A DNA stretch of 64,000 nt from NCBI GenBank assembly GCA_004154925.1, contig QJNS01000092.1, positions 124,001 to 188,000 on the forward strand. Direction: 5' to 3'. Source of the stretch: Monosporascus cannonballus (taxonomy: Eukaryota > Ascomycota > Sordariomycetes > Xylariales). Below the pieces are notes generated by a model, which was given only the letters and a program-made list of their open reading frames with translations, had not been told where the DNA came from and made no database searches. A program made the position numbers and the translations under genes. Positions 22,565 to 33,613 of this stretch are shown piece by piece. Each line of letters opens with the position of its first letter. The first letter of the stretch is position 1.

Positions 22565-25552
22565 TGCTTTCAGCTCGGTGCGGGTGTGGTCATGATATTG
22601 CTTGTCAATACCCTTGTGCGGCAGAGAATCGGAATTTAGGGTCTTCAAGTTAATTGGACAAAGACCAGCAAGACGGAGTGAGCGGGGCTCGAAAAAAAAA
22701 AGCAGGAATGTGAGACCAGCTTTCAATGGTCGTCACTATTGCTCCTTGTCATGTAGTCGGGAAGAGAGTTCCCTTTGAAGCTCAGGTTACTTGTATCATG
22801 ATGCTAGAGGAAACATTGAAGGCTGGAAGGCTGGGGCAGGTGAGCTGTGAGAAGCGGATTGGCTGCATTCTGCCGGACGTTCCAGGGTAAGTTGCATAAG
22901 TCAGGGCGGTAAAGGCTTAGGGACAGTCTAGTAGCACAGGGTTATCAGCGGGTTTTAAGTCGTCCTATCCCCCTATATTTATATTTCATACACATATTCA
23001 TACCCCTACCTGGCCTACATTTCTATGAAAAGCATATCCTTGGGTACCTACCTGTGACTACGAAGGATATGGTAGGTAGATATGTAGGTTTACTGCAAAC
23101 AAAGCTCGTATCGTCTACATCAACATAACTAACTCCCTTGGTCAATAACACATAAGTCACTGATTCCCTCCTTACCAAATAACACAGCTGGAAGAAGAGC
23201 AAAGTTCACCACTTATACATACTATCCAGGCCGCCTACTTCATCAATGATGGTATGTATTCTTTGAAACTGTAGGTCAGATGGACTTTAATACATACCCA
23301 GGTAGCTTTTTGTAGCAACGGGGTTTTTCCTTGGTTGCGTGTTCATAGCTAGTAGCTCCCCGCCTGAAGTTTATATAATCATCATGTACGGTAGGTGCGT
23401 AACTAGCATCTGTTTTACTTCACTTATATCTCTGTATATTTGTTGTCTACGTACGACATGCACAGGGGTCAGGTCTGGGCCGTGGTTGAAGCTCTCTCGC
23501 CGATATCCAAAGTATAACACCTTTTCAAGTAATGGTGGCGGCATGCTGACGACACTTTAACTCGGCGCCAGATATCACCACCAGCCCTAAGCTACGTGGG
23601 AATAAGCGCATTATGTTATTTTCCTACCCAGGTATATAAGTAGGCGAATAACGTGAATCTCATCGTCATTGGCACTACTAGTCTACTGTACCAAGGACGT
23701 CGTAGCGCTCATGAGCCCTCGCTAACTCCTATTTCGGTGGCACCTATCTATCCTGCTTCAAGATGAAGCGATAACGGTTAGAAGATATCGCATCACTTCT
23801 TCTAACTTGAAGCTTATTCTATATATAAACCAAGCTACATACATGTCTTAATGATCTACGTTCGTCATGCCCCGCGTATTCCTAACCCGCCTGCATACTA
23901 GTAGGTACTTAAGTAAGTACGGTACGGCACGTAAGCAGGTCGGGACGTGCGAATCCTGGAGTCACGCCTTGGAGGAAAATGTCCCTGACAGTCCCCCGCA
24001 CTTTCTATATACCTACACATCATCTATCTTGTATACATTTGGTAGTGAATGGTAACAACACACATGTGGCGGAAATTCCAACTATCACGGTGCTGCCCAT
24101 CTGTTCCACTGATGAGTCATGGTGGATGAGCCAGCTCTAAACTCTATTGTTCACTAACATCTACCTATTATCTCGGTATACTTCATATTGGGCGTCCCCA
24201 AACCGAGATCCTGGCAGCTCCGTGATAGCTAGAGGACACCACCAGGTCTGGAAATACCTAGACAGCTCTGCTAGAGCTTGTCCGAAGCCCCACTCCACCA
24301 CTTTCCTAGGCACCCTCCAGTGCTTGATATTGATATTGATCTACCTTACGCTTATTGTGCCCTTCGAATTAAATCAACCCTGCGCACCACGGAAAGCTAT
24401 TGGGAATGCTTTCTACCTGGGGGAAATTTCTCTTAAATACTCTGAATAGGCCAGATGGTCTTCGTTTGAGTCTTTCACTCAGGTAGAGTAGAGAAATTCC
24501 CTGGATATCATAGGAGACTGCCTGCGTATGGCCCATTTATTACCTACATGTAGGTAACTTTAGGCCGCCCTAAAAACGAGTGGGGATATATGTGGCTCTT
24601 CGAGCAGTGATGGACGGAGTGCTGGGTACCTACCGCACGGGCAGAACGGGAAAGTTTAAAAACGAGCTACGGCCTCATGTTGGTGTTGCTCAATAAGCTG
24701 GGAGAGGTAAAGCGAATCATAATAGTCCCAATCGCAGCCCCCTTGAGTGAAGCCACCCAACGTCCCGGACTGGGGGAGAGACGCCCGGGGTAGGGACCAA
24801 GAAACATAGGTAGTTCTGGCCGTACGTGCTGCCAAGGGTTGACAAGCCATTTGCCCCATTTCTTTGCAGTTTACCTCACTTTCGGTGTTTCTGTACCTAG
24901 TATTGTAGGTGGGGTGCTGTGTACTTGTCCTTTGAAGTTTAGTCAACGGGGTGCCTAGTGTCCGTCACCACACATCAATCCGGCCAACCAAGGAGAGAAA
25001 GTTCAAATGCTAATCTTGGTCCAGCTCGGTTCGAATCGAGTCGTATTGCTGCTGTTACCTCCTACTAATAAGGTACTCTTCTCTCTTCCCCCCTCAACTC
25101 AAGGAGCTCCCAACTTCATCTACATCATCACCGTCTCTCTCCTTCCTCCCCTTTCCCTCCACACCCGATATCTATCATCTTCCTGAAGAGTAATTCACAT
25201 TCCTTCTCTTAGGATATCGATTATTTCCAACAAGAAGCCCATTTTTCATCCTCTCATTCACCCTCCTTATTTTCGCTACCCGCAGCAGTCACACAAATTT
25301 GAATTCCCTTCTAAAGAAAGGACAATCAATATCCCACAACTTCCAACCAACAGCTATTTGTCTGACAGTCAGCAAATTAAACAGCCTCACCCGCAACGCA
25401 GGCTCTTATAGTGTACCTTTTGCTCACCACCGTCCCTATCAGCTACCTAGGTATCTATTCCACACATCGACAAGGGTAACGCTCACGGACGCACGCCTCT
25501 CGCATCTGAACTGCCCCGTGCGAGCCCCGGACTACCTGCTAGCTAGCCTACC
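22565..25552. promoter_or_regulatory. large divergent intergenic region gle1/ssd1
   Basis: Three kilobases between two start codons facing away from each other. The gle1 side shows nothing distinctive. The ssd1 side, from about 25070 to 25310, is a strikingly pyrimidine-rich strand (runs such as CTCTCTTCCCCCCTC), which fits a fungal promoter or a long 5' leader. TACCTA/TAGGTA motifs cluster at 23040-23090 and 24540. No gene is supported in between. Confidence 0.55.
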
Positions 25553-28500
25553 ATGGACCAGCAGCAGCAGCAGCAGCAGCCTCCTCCCCAGGCCGGAGGT
25601 GTGCCTGGACCTACAGGTCGTCGCCTGCATATCGCCCATCGCAGGAGTCCCTCCGAGCTTACACCGCTGATGAGCATGTTCTCAAATCCAGGCAGTATGT
25701 GGCTCTCTTTTTCTCTTTTCCCTTCGAGTCCGGTGTTGTTGTTGCTATTGCTATACTGTTGCTTCTAAGTCGATTAATCTCGAGCTAATTACGTGTCCTT
25801 TTTTTTTTTGTCTATCTAGTTGAACAGCTTGCGATTCAGCAGCAAATCGAGCTGCTACAGCAGCAGCAACAGCAGATCCAAGCCACGCACCAGCAATACA
25901 TGAGTTTGGGCATGATCCCCTCTCCACAGCTTGGTGCTGGCGGCCAGTTCAATCCCTTGCAACCGACCATGGCCAACATGTCGCCCCAAGCGGGTTTTCA
26001 GTTCCCGAATCAGCTTCCACAGCAGCAGCAAAATGTTCAGATGGGTCCGCCTAGTCAGCCCATGTCACATCGCCGTAATCAGTCGGCAGTTCCTAACATG
26101 GGCATGGGGCCACCTCCGGCTCCGTCCGCGGGGGCCTCTGGATCTGCGTTCGGACAGTTCGACAACTCGTCCGGCCATGGGCGTGAGAATGCCCCTCGGG
26201 GAGGGCGAGGTGGCGGCGGCTCAGGAAGTGGACACCAGCGCCGACACTCCCTTGCATTGGCTGATGCCAAGAAGGCCGCCGACATTGCCCAGCAAAAGCG
26301 AACGACTTCAGGTTTCCAGTTTCCCGGTCCAGGAGCTTCCGACAATGCTAGCGCCGAGGAACCAAGACCTGCCCCAACCGATACCCCTATAGCACAGGGC
26401 ACGTCCACCCGGGGTGGACGGGGCGGAGGCGGGCACGGCCGCAGCCAGAGCATGGCTGTAGGCCCTGGTGGCCGAGGAGGTCGTGGCGGAGCGCCGAGCG
26501 AGGGCGGTCGGGGCCATGCCCGATCGTCGTCGCGTAATTTTGAAGGTAACTGGCGCAACCAAGGTCAAAACCAAGGCCAGGATCAGTCTGGGCAAGGCCA
26601 GCAGGGCTTCCAGCCGGGTCACCGGAATCGCGGCTCCATCAGCCATCAGTCCGTCTCCACCAACGTCGGAGCCTTCCAATACCCCGGTCAACCCCAGCTC
26701 CTGCAGATTCCCGGCCAAATGCCGATGATGCAGATGTATCCTGGCCAGCAGCTCAACCCCATGCAGCTGCAGCAACTCCAAGCTCTGCAGGCTCAGATGA
26801 ACGGCCAGCAGTTCGTCGGTCTTCAGGGCAGCCAACACGCACCCCAGCTTGGCGGCCAACAATCACAACAGCAACAGCGAAAGACGCTCTTCACTCCTTA
26901 TCTTCCCCAGGCAACCTTGCCAGCCCTTCTCGGGGATGGCCAGCTTGTCTCGGGTATCCTTCGTGTTAACAAGAAGAACCGTAGCGATGCTTACGTGACT
27001 ACCGCCGACGGCGTTCTCGACGCCGATATCTTCATCTGCGGTAGCAAGGATCGTAACCGGGCCCTGGAAGGGGACCTTGTGGCGGTCGAACTCCTCGATG
27101 TTGACGAGGTTTGGTCGCAGAAGCGGGAGAAGGAAGAGAAGAAGAAGCGAAAGGATATTACGGATACGCGATCTGGCTCTACTAACGGTAACGCCCAATC
27201 GAGCTCCGCCAACGGTGATGACGTAAATGCCGCCGACGGAAGTATCCGCCGGCGTGGCAGTTTGCGCCAGAGACCTACCCAGAAGAAGAACGATGATGTC
27301 GAGGTGGAGGGACAGAGTCTACTCCTGGTCGAAGAAGAGGAGATCAGCGACGAATCCAAGCCGTTGTATGCCGGCCACATTGTCGCAGTCGTCGAACGTG
27401 TCGCCGGCCAGATGTTCTCTGGAACGTTGGGCCTACTGCGACCTAGCAGCCAAGCCACGAAGGAGAAGCAGGAAGCGGAGCGGGCTGCTAGAGATGGTGG
27501 CCGGTCTCACGAGAATAAGCAGCAGGAGAAGCCGAAGATCGTGTGGTTCAAACCTACCGATAAGCGTGTTCCTCTGATCGCCATCCCCACGGAACAGGCG
27601 CCGCGGGATTTCGTGGAGAAGCACCAGGAATATGCCGACCGCATATTCGTTGCCTGCATCAAGCGCTGGCCCATTACATCCCTGCACCCTTTCGGCACCC
27701 TCGTCGAGCAGCTCGGCAGGATGGGCGACTTGAAGGTCGAAACCGATGCTCTGCTACGCGACAACAACTTCTCCTCTGATGAATTTTCCGACGCCGTGTT
27801 GCGGAGCGTCGGTCTTCAAGACTGGTCGCTCGCAAAGGAAGATGAGGCCGCCCTTAGCGCTCGCCGCGACTTTCGCAACGAGACGACCTTCACTCTTGAT
27901 TTGGCAGGTACCGGCGAGCTCGGCGATGCCATCCATGTCAAGACCGAGGCCGACGGGAAGATCGAGATCGGTGTTCATGTGCCCGATGTCACTCACTTTG
28001 TCAAGCCCAACTCGCTGGTTGATCGCGAGGCCAAGAAGCGTGGCACAGCTGTTCATCTGGTAAACCGAGTCTGCGCTCTGCTACCGCCGAAGATCGCTTC
28101 GGATGTTTGCGCGCTCACACCAGGTGAGGAGAGGCTCACGGTCAGCGTCGTCTTCCGTGTGAGCCCTCACACGGGGGCTGTGGCCGACGGCGACGCGTGG
28201 GTCGGGAAGAGCATCATCAAGAGTGCCGCAAAGCTGACCCTCAAGGAGATCGATGACGCTATAGCTGGCCGGGCCGGCTTCAAGCACGATGCCGTTCAGG
28301 CCAAGGATGTTCAGATCCTCAGCGCTATTGCGCAAAGGTTCCGTGAGACACGTCTCGGCTCGGAGGGTGCAATAGCTCCGCTCCGGCTCCTTCATCAGCT
28401 CGATGATGAGAACGTCCCCATTCAACATAATATCTTCGACTCGACACCCGGAATGGAGCTGGTCGAGGAGCTCCTCCACAAGGCTAATGCCCATGTCGCC

Positions 28501-29682
28501 CAGAAACTGGCCGAAGGCCTCCCTGATAAGGCAGTGCTCCGACGCCAAGCTCCGCCAAACGCGCGCCGTCTACAGACGTTCGTTGAGCGCATGAGGGCGC
28601 TCGGGTACGACATGGATACCACCAGCAGCGGTACTCTGCAGAACAGCCTGTTCAAGGTCGACGATGCTGATACCCGCAGGGGCATGGAGACGCTACTGAT
28701 AAAGAGCATGAACCGTGCCAAGTACTTTGTGGCCGGTAAGACGAACAAGCAGCTCTGGCCGCATTATGCTCTGAACCTGCCTCTCTACACTCATTTCACT
28801 GGCCCTACAAGGCGCTACGCCGACATCATCGTCCACCGGCAGCTAGAGGCGGTGCTTTCGGAGAAGCTCGAGTACAACGAGGACATCGAGAATCTAGTCA
28901 AGACGATCGAATCTTGTAACACCAAGAAGGAGTCTGCACAGAATGCTCAGGAACAGAGCATTCACATTGAATCGTGCAGGATTATGGACAAGAAGCGACA
29001 AGAAGTCAACGGCGATTTGATCAGCGAAGGCGTTGTCGTCTGTGTCTATGAATCAGCATTTGACGTCCTTATCCCCGAGTGGGGCTTCGAGAAGAGGGTG
29101 CACTGCGACCAGTTGCCGCTCAAGAAAGCCGAGTTCAGAAAGGAGAAGAGAGTGCTGGAGCTCTACTGGGAGAAGGGTGTGCCTAGCTCTGCGTACGTGC
29201 CCGAGGACGAACGACCCAAGGCGGCCGCGTCACAGCGGATGTCGAATGCCATCGCTGCAGCCCGACAGGCTGAAGAGGCCGAGAGGGCCAAGAAGGAACG
29301 CGAGGAGGCAGCACGGAAGCAGACGGAGACGGGCACGAGATCTACGGATGACGTTGATGCCCTGTTTGATGACGACGACGATAATGCGTCGGACATCACC
29401 GAGGCCATGGCGGGCGCATCTCTGGCCGAGCGACCGACCCAGAGCGTCCCCGGCTCACCGACTCGGTCCACCCCGAACGCAGGAGCCCTCCACCGCACCC
29501 GATCGGATTCCAAGGTCCAAGTGCCCGCCGTGGAGGCGGTAGAGACTCGTCTGACGAACAAGGAGAAGTATCTCGAGCTGTTCGCCTTGAGAGAGGTCGG
29601 AGGTGACTACATTCAGGATGTCACCGAAATGACGAGAGTCCCTGTGATCCTCAAGACGGATCTCACGAAGAGCCCGCCGTAA
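25553..29682 (+). CDS. ssd1: Ssd1 / GUL-1 RNA-binding translational regulator
   Basis: RNA-binding protein related to RNase II that represses translation of cell-wall mRNAs and acts in the NDR-kinase (Cbk1/COT-1) morphogenesis pathway. Two exons: 25553-25694 and 25820-29682; 1334 residues. The N-terminus has seven glutamines at residues 3-9 and a long Gln/Gly-rich disordered region to about 330. Several sites match the NDR consensus HxRxxS: HRRSPS, HRRNQS, HQRRHS, HGRSQS and HARSSS. Cold-shock-like segments follow, then the RNB domain from about residue 700 to 1040. In it the segment TLDLAGTGELGDAIHV lacks the aspartate-rich metal site of active RNase II enzymes, as is known for Ssd1, so it should bind but not cut RNA. 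The start codon lies after a long CT-rich leader. In Neurospora the orthologue gul-1 suppresses cot-1. Confidence 0.96.
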
Positions 29683-32572
29683 GTAATGGACCCGGCATAC
29701 GTTGTTACTCATTATGGAGGTATACTAACAAAACTAGTTGCTTGACAATCCGTTCGCTCAACCCATACGCGCTATAAGACTCATGATAGATGACCAGTCC
29801 TGCTCGCCGTAACGAGGTAGCGGGGTGGAGATCGATGGGTTTTCTGGGAGGAGGAACGGCGACCAATGTGAAGAAAGGTATTAGATTGCCAGTCTGTCGG
29901 CCCAAAATTTGAGATATATCTCTTATCGTGTTCATACAACGTGTTGTCAAGCTGGCAGATAGACGCAGGTAGCTGTCCGGCTCGAGGCTCGGGAATACGA
30001 AGGACTCTCCATTAAATTATAACTTATCTTGCCATGACTTCTTTCTTGACCACAGAGGCGACACGAAGAAATGGCTGCTGGGAATCACCCTGCATAGTAT
30101 AACCTTGCCGGATAGTATCACTCACGTGCTTTAGCAGGCATGACATATCTAGCCTGGTTGCGTCTCACATTAGAACATAACGTGCAGAAGGTCTAGGTAT
30201 ATCGCATTTACCGGATCGCCGATTAGATGGCCATAGATCAGGCAACTACATCGGCTTTCCAAGGCGATCAATCACCAGCCCGCTTACTACATATAAGGGT
30301 TGAGAACGACATCTCTTAAAAGATATACTCGTGCGTAATACGCCCAGAGCTGCGAAGGTAGGGTCTTGGTAAGGGGCATTCTCAACTTTTAAGGTTAAGG
30401 TTAAAGGATCTCTTGGGGGAAAATCCCGAAACGGGGTTAGGGGTCCTCGAGTTTCTCCTCTTCACACTGTTATTAGTGAAACGTGCTATGGGTATCATCG
30501 TAGGTAGGTACCTTGCTAAGCGAGGCCGGCTGATCGTGTACTTTTGCGCTTTACGTAAATTTTCAAGGGCAGATGTGCGTGGTAGAGGTAGTGGTAGTGG
30601 TGGTGGATCAAGGGTCCAGCTTAGTATGCAGTTCCAGGCCCGTGCCGAGTTTTTTCAATCATTGAACCGCCGGTGTTCTGAAACCGACTGCTTGGCAGTA
30701 GGTAGGCAGTATGAAGTAAGAACCAGGCCCGGTTCCGTATAGGTAAGATGTTGTCCCAATCGAGACTCCGGAGACTTTATCAAAATCGGATCGCGACATG
30801 TGTGAATAAGTGGACTTCATCTTAAGGGTCTCGATGATACCCCCATTCCCCTCCCTCTTTGTCATCGTCGGCCCTTTTAAGCAATGCGAGCGACAGATAC
30901 GCTTCGATCCATCCCGCGCACGAAGCAACTAATAATACCTATATATCCTTTTAATGTCTGCCCTCCGCGCGTGCAACCTTCTTCGGGCTGATTACATTAA
31001 GACATGGTGGCGGCGATTCTGTTAAATTTACCATCCCAGTCTTATGAGCTTGTCTTATAGGTTTCTATACTCCATCGTGAACCGGTCTCTCTCGCTTCCG
31101 GGATAGCTTGTGCCACTTTAAGGATGTCGCAATCTCGCGGCGCAACTCGAGCTAGGTATTCCCTTCGACACGATCCGCTGAGCGATTCCAGGTGGGTGAA
31201 GTCTACGAAATATCACCATGTCCTTCAACGAGAGCGTAAGTGTACTGTCGGATGCCAGATCTATATCAGAGATATGGAGATCCACAGGGCTGAAGAGGCC
31301 TGTGCTGGACAGGCCTACCTTAATAATAGACCACACGTGCTCAACCATACAGAGCCCAGAGCATCCAGTTGTGCTGTTTAGTGGATGGGTACTTCTCGCG
31401 TGGCTAGATCTGCAACCTCGTTGTAAAAAAAAAAACGTTTCTACGTACCTATAAAACATCATGATAATCGCGCGCGAGGCACAAGTCAAACAAATCGCTC
31501 CGCGATTGTGGATAATGCCCGACTGTGTGCTCCTCGAATCCATGCCAGCGTGCTCGTTTGGGGTAGTATCAAGAGAGAGCAAAGACTCGGGTGAGCCAAG
31601 CAGCATAGCTGACCCGTCGGTTTCAGGAGTCGGCTTACTCACCGTCCGACCTTCGCTATGCTCCCTTACGCGCCCGGACTGTTGTGAAACGACCTTGAAG
31701 CACTAAGCTCGTCAGCCTCTCGGGGCCCGCCTTATCCCCCCTGTCGATCTTGGATCTTTCTTCACCCCAGGATAAACTAAGCTACGAAGCACGACGGGAC
31801 GCTCATGACGAATTTCATCCCATTTTGCTCTGGGATCTAAGCTAACCCCCCCTGGCGCCCCTTTCCCCTCCGTGATTGGTCTGGAAGGAGCTTCTTTCGG
31901 GGTTGTTTGGTTTCAATGCCCATTCTGGGGGCAGATTAGCTTCTTCCTTCGCCGACTTAACCTCTTCCGTCCAACCCCAGAGCCTTAAGATAACCGGAGC
32001 CATGGCGATCCCCCTGCTCCCATGCCTCCTTGCGGCTCGGATCCGGTAGCTCACGGAGAAGCGTGTGCGTCTGCGACAGCCTGCGCTCATCATACCTTGC
32101 ACGAGGCTAAGGTAAGATTGCTGGGGAATGGAGATCTTGTTTGTAGGTCGGCTTGCCTTCTTTCCGTGACCTCCCGCCCACCCTGCCCTGTCACGCTGTG
32201 CGTGCCCTCTGGATGTGACTGGCTTTAATGAAGATGCTGTTTCCCACCCTCCGTGGCCGACTTCTTCTCCTTCTCCTCTATCCCTTTCATCCTTCAGATC
32301 CCTTTACTTCGTGTCCAACTCCGAACCGAAAGCGCTGGCCTGCTTCGTTGGGATCAACGTCTTTACTCTCCTTTTAAGATATTTTACGTTCGGCTCTCTT
32401 GATTCTTGTAATACCCGCCCCCGGGGGACTTTATACCAACAGCTAGCCTGTCTTTCGTTCGAAACGTCACTCGTTCTCTACCACGATATCCTCCCCGTCG
32501 CGATCTCCAGGTCCCCAATAGTAAAAAGAGACGATACCCGCCAGTACTTTTAATTTCAGAGGAAAAGACGAT
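29683..32572. other. intergenic, no supported gene
   Basis: Nearly 2.9 kb between ssd1 and the Rds1-like gene. Short open frames (30413-30742 plus, 31118-31642 minus) show no family signature. There is a run of twelve A near 31425. The last 300 bases before the Rds1-like start are CT-rich, like a promoter. The TAGGTAGGTACC motif occurs at 30501-30512. Confidence 0.5.
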
Positions 32573-33613
32573 ATGCCTTCCATCATGAAGATGGCAGGAA
32601 CCGTGGCCGGCCTCGCGGCCGTCGCCAGTGCCATGCCCGCTCAGCCCAAGTTCACCCAAAGGCAAACGCAGATCTACGATCTGGCGAAGCGCCAGAACGC
32701 CGCGGCGGCGGCCATGGGCCTGACAGATATCGATATCCTCGAATTGTAGGCTCCAACGATCCACCACCTCCGCCGTACGCGCAGAAAACATCGTTACTGA
32801 CCATGCTACCGCAGCGCCCTGACCCTGGAGTGGCTCGAGGCGACCTTCTACCAGCAAGGCTTCGCGCAGTTCGGGGACGACCAGTTCGCGGCGCTGGGCC
32901 TGACGGAGCAGCAGATCTCTGACCTCAAGGACATCGGGTCCAGCGAGAACACGCACGTCGTGTTCCTGCAGAGCGCCATCGCGCAGGCCGGGTTCAAGCC
33001 CGTGCAGCCGTGTACGTACAACTTTGGGTTCACCGACGCTGCCGGCATGGTGGCCACGGCGGCGGTGCTCGAGAGCGTCGGCGTCTCGGCCTACCTCGGC
33101 GCCGCGCCCCTCGTCTCCGACCCCGGCATCCTCGGCACCGCGGGCTCCATCCTCACCGTCGAGGCGCGCCACCAGTCCTTCATCCGCGTCGCGTCCGGGA
33201 TCACCGCCTCGCCGTCCCCCTTCGACACCCCACTGGGGCCCAAGGCCATCTTCTCGCTCGCGGCGCCCTTCATCGAGTCGTGCCCCGAGGGCTCGAACCT
33301 CATCATCGAGGCGTTCCCGGCGCTGACGCTCAGCGAGCCCACCATCAACCCCGCGGGCGTCAACGCCCTGGCCTCCGGCACCCCGCTGAAGTTCGAGAGC
33401 GAGGCCGTGGCCGGCGCCAAGTTCTGCGGCTTCACCAACTCCGCCGTCCCCGGCGGCACCGCCTTCGTCCCGTTCACCGAGGCCGACGGCTGCGCCCTGC
33501 CCCAGAACATCGCCGGCATCGTCTACGTCACCCTCACGAGCGAGGCCGCCTCCGACGGCGTCATCACCGACGACATCACGCTCGCCGGCCCCATGGTCCT
33601 GCAGCTGAGCTAA
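32573..33613 (+). CDS. Rds1-like secreted ferritin-fold stress protein
   Basis: Two exons: 32573-32745 and 32815-33613; 323 residues. The N-terminus MPSIMKMAGTVAGLAAVASA is a signal peptide, followed by a Gln/Lys-rich propeptide-like stretch with a KR site (LAKRQN) near residue 40. From about residue 55 the ferritin-like four-helix domain begins (DILEFALTLEWLEATFYQQG), as in fission-yeast Rds1, which is induced by stress and by glucose, ammonium, phosphate or CO2 changes. The splice restores EFALTLEWLE across the intron. In the C-terminal half, conserved features include FCGFTNSAVPGGTAFVPFT. The two-iron ligands of true ferritins are not clearly complete, so iron oxidation should not be assumed. 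The exon is very GC-rich, which creates a 506-codon antisense shadow. Confidence 0.88.

Noticed and set aside
25020..25045. GGTTCGAATC, resembling a tRNA B box
   Set aside because: No A box at the right distance and no cloverleaf could be drawn.
31118..31642. 174-codon open frame, minus strand
   Set aside because: No recognisable motif and no flanking exons; probably chance.
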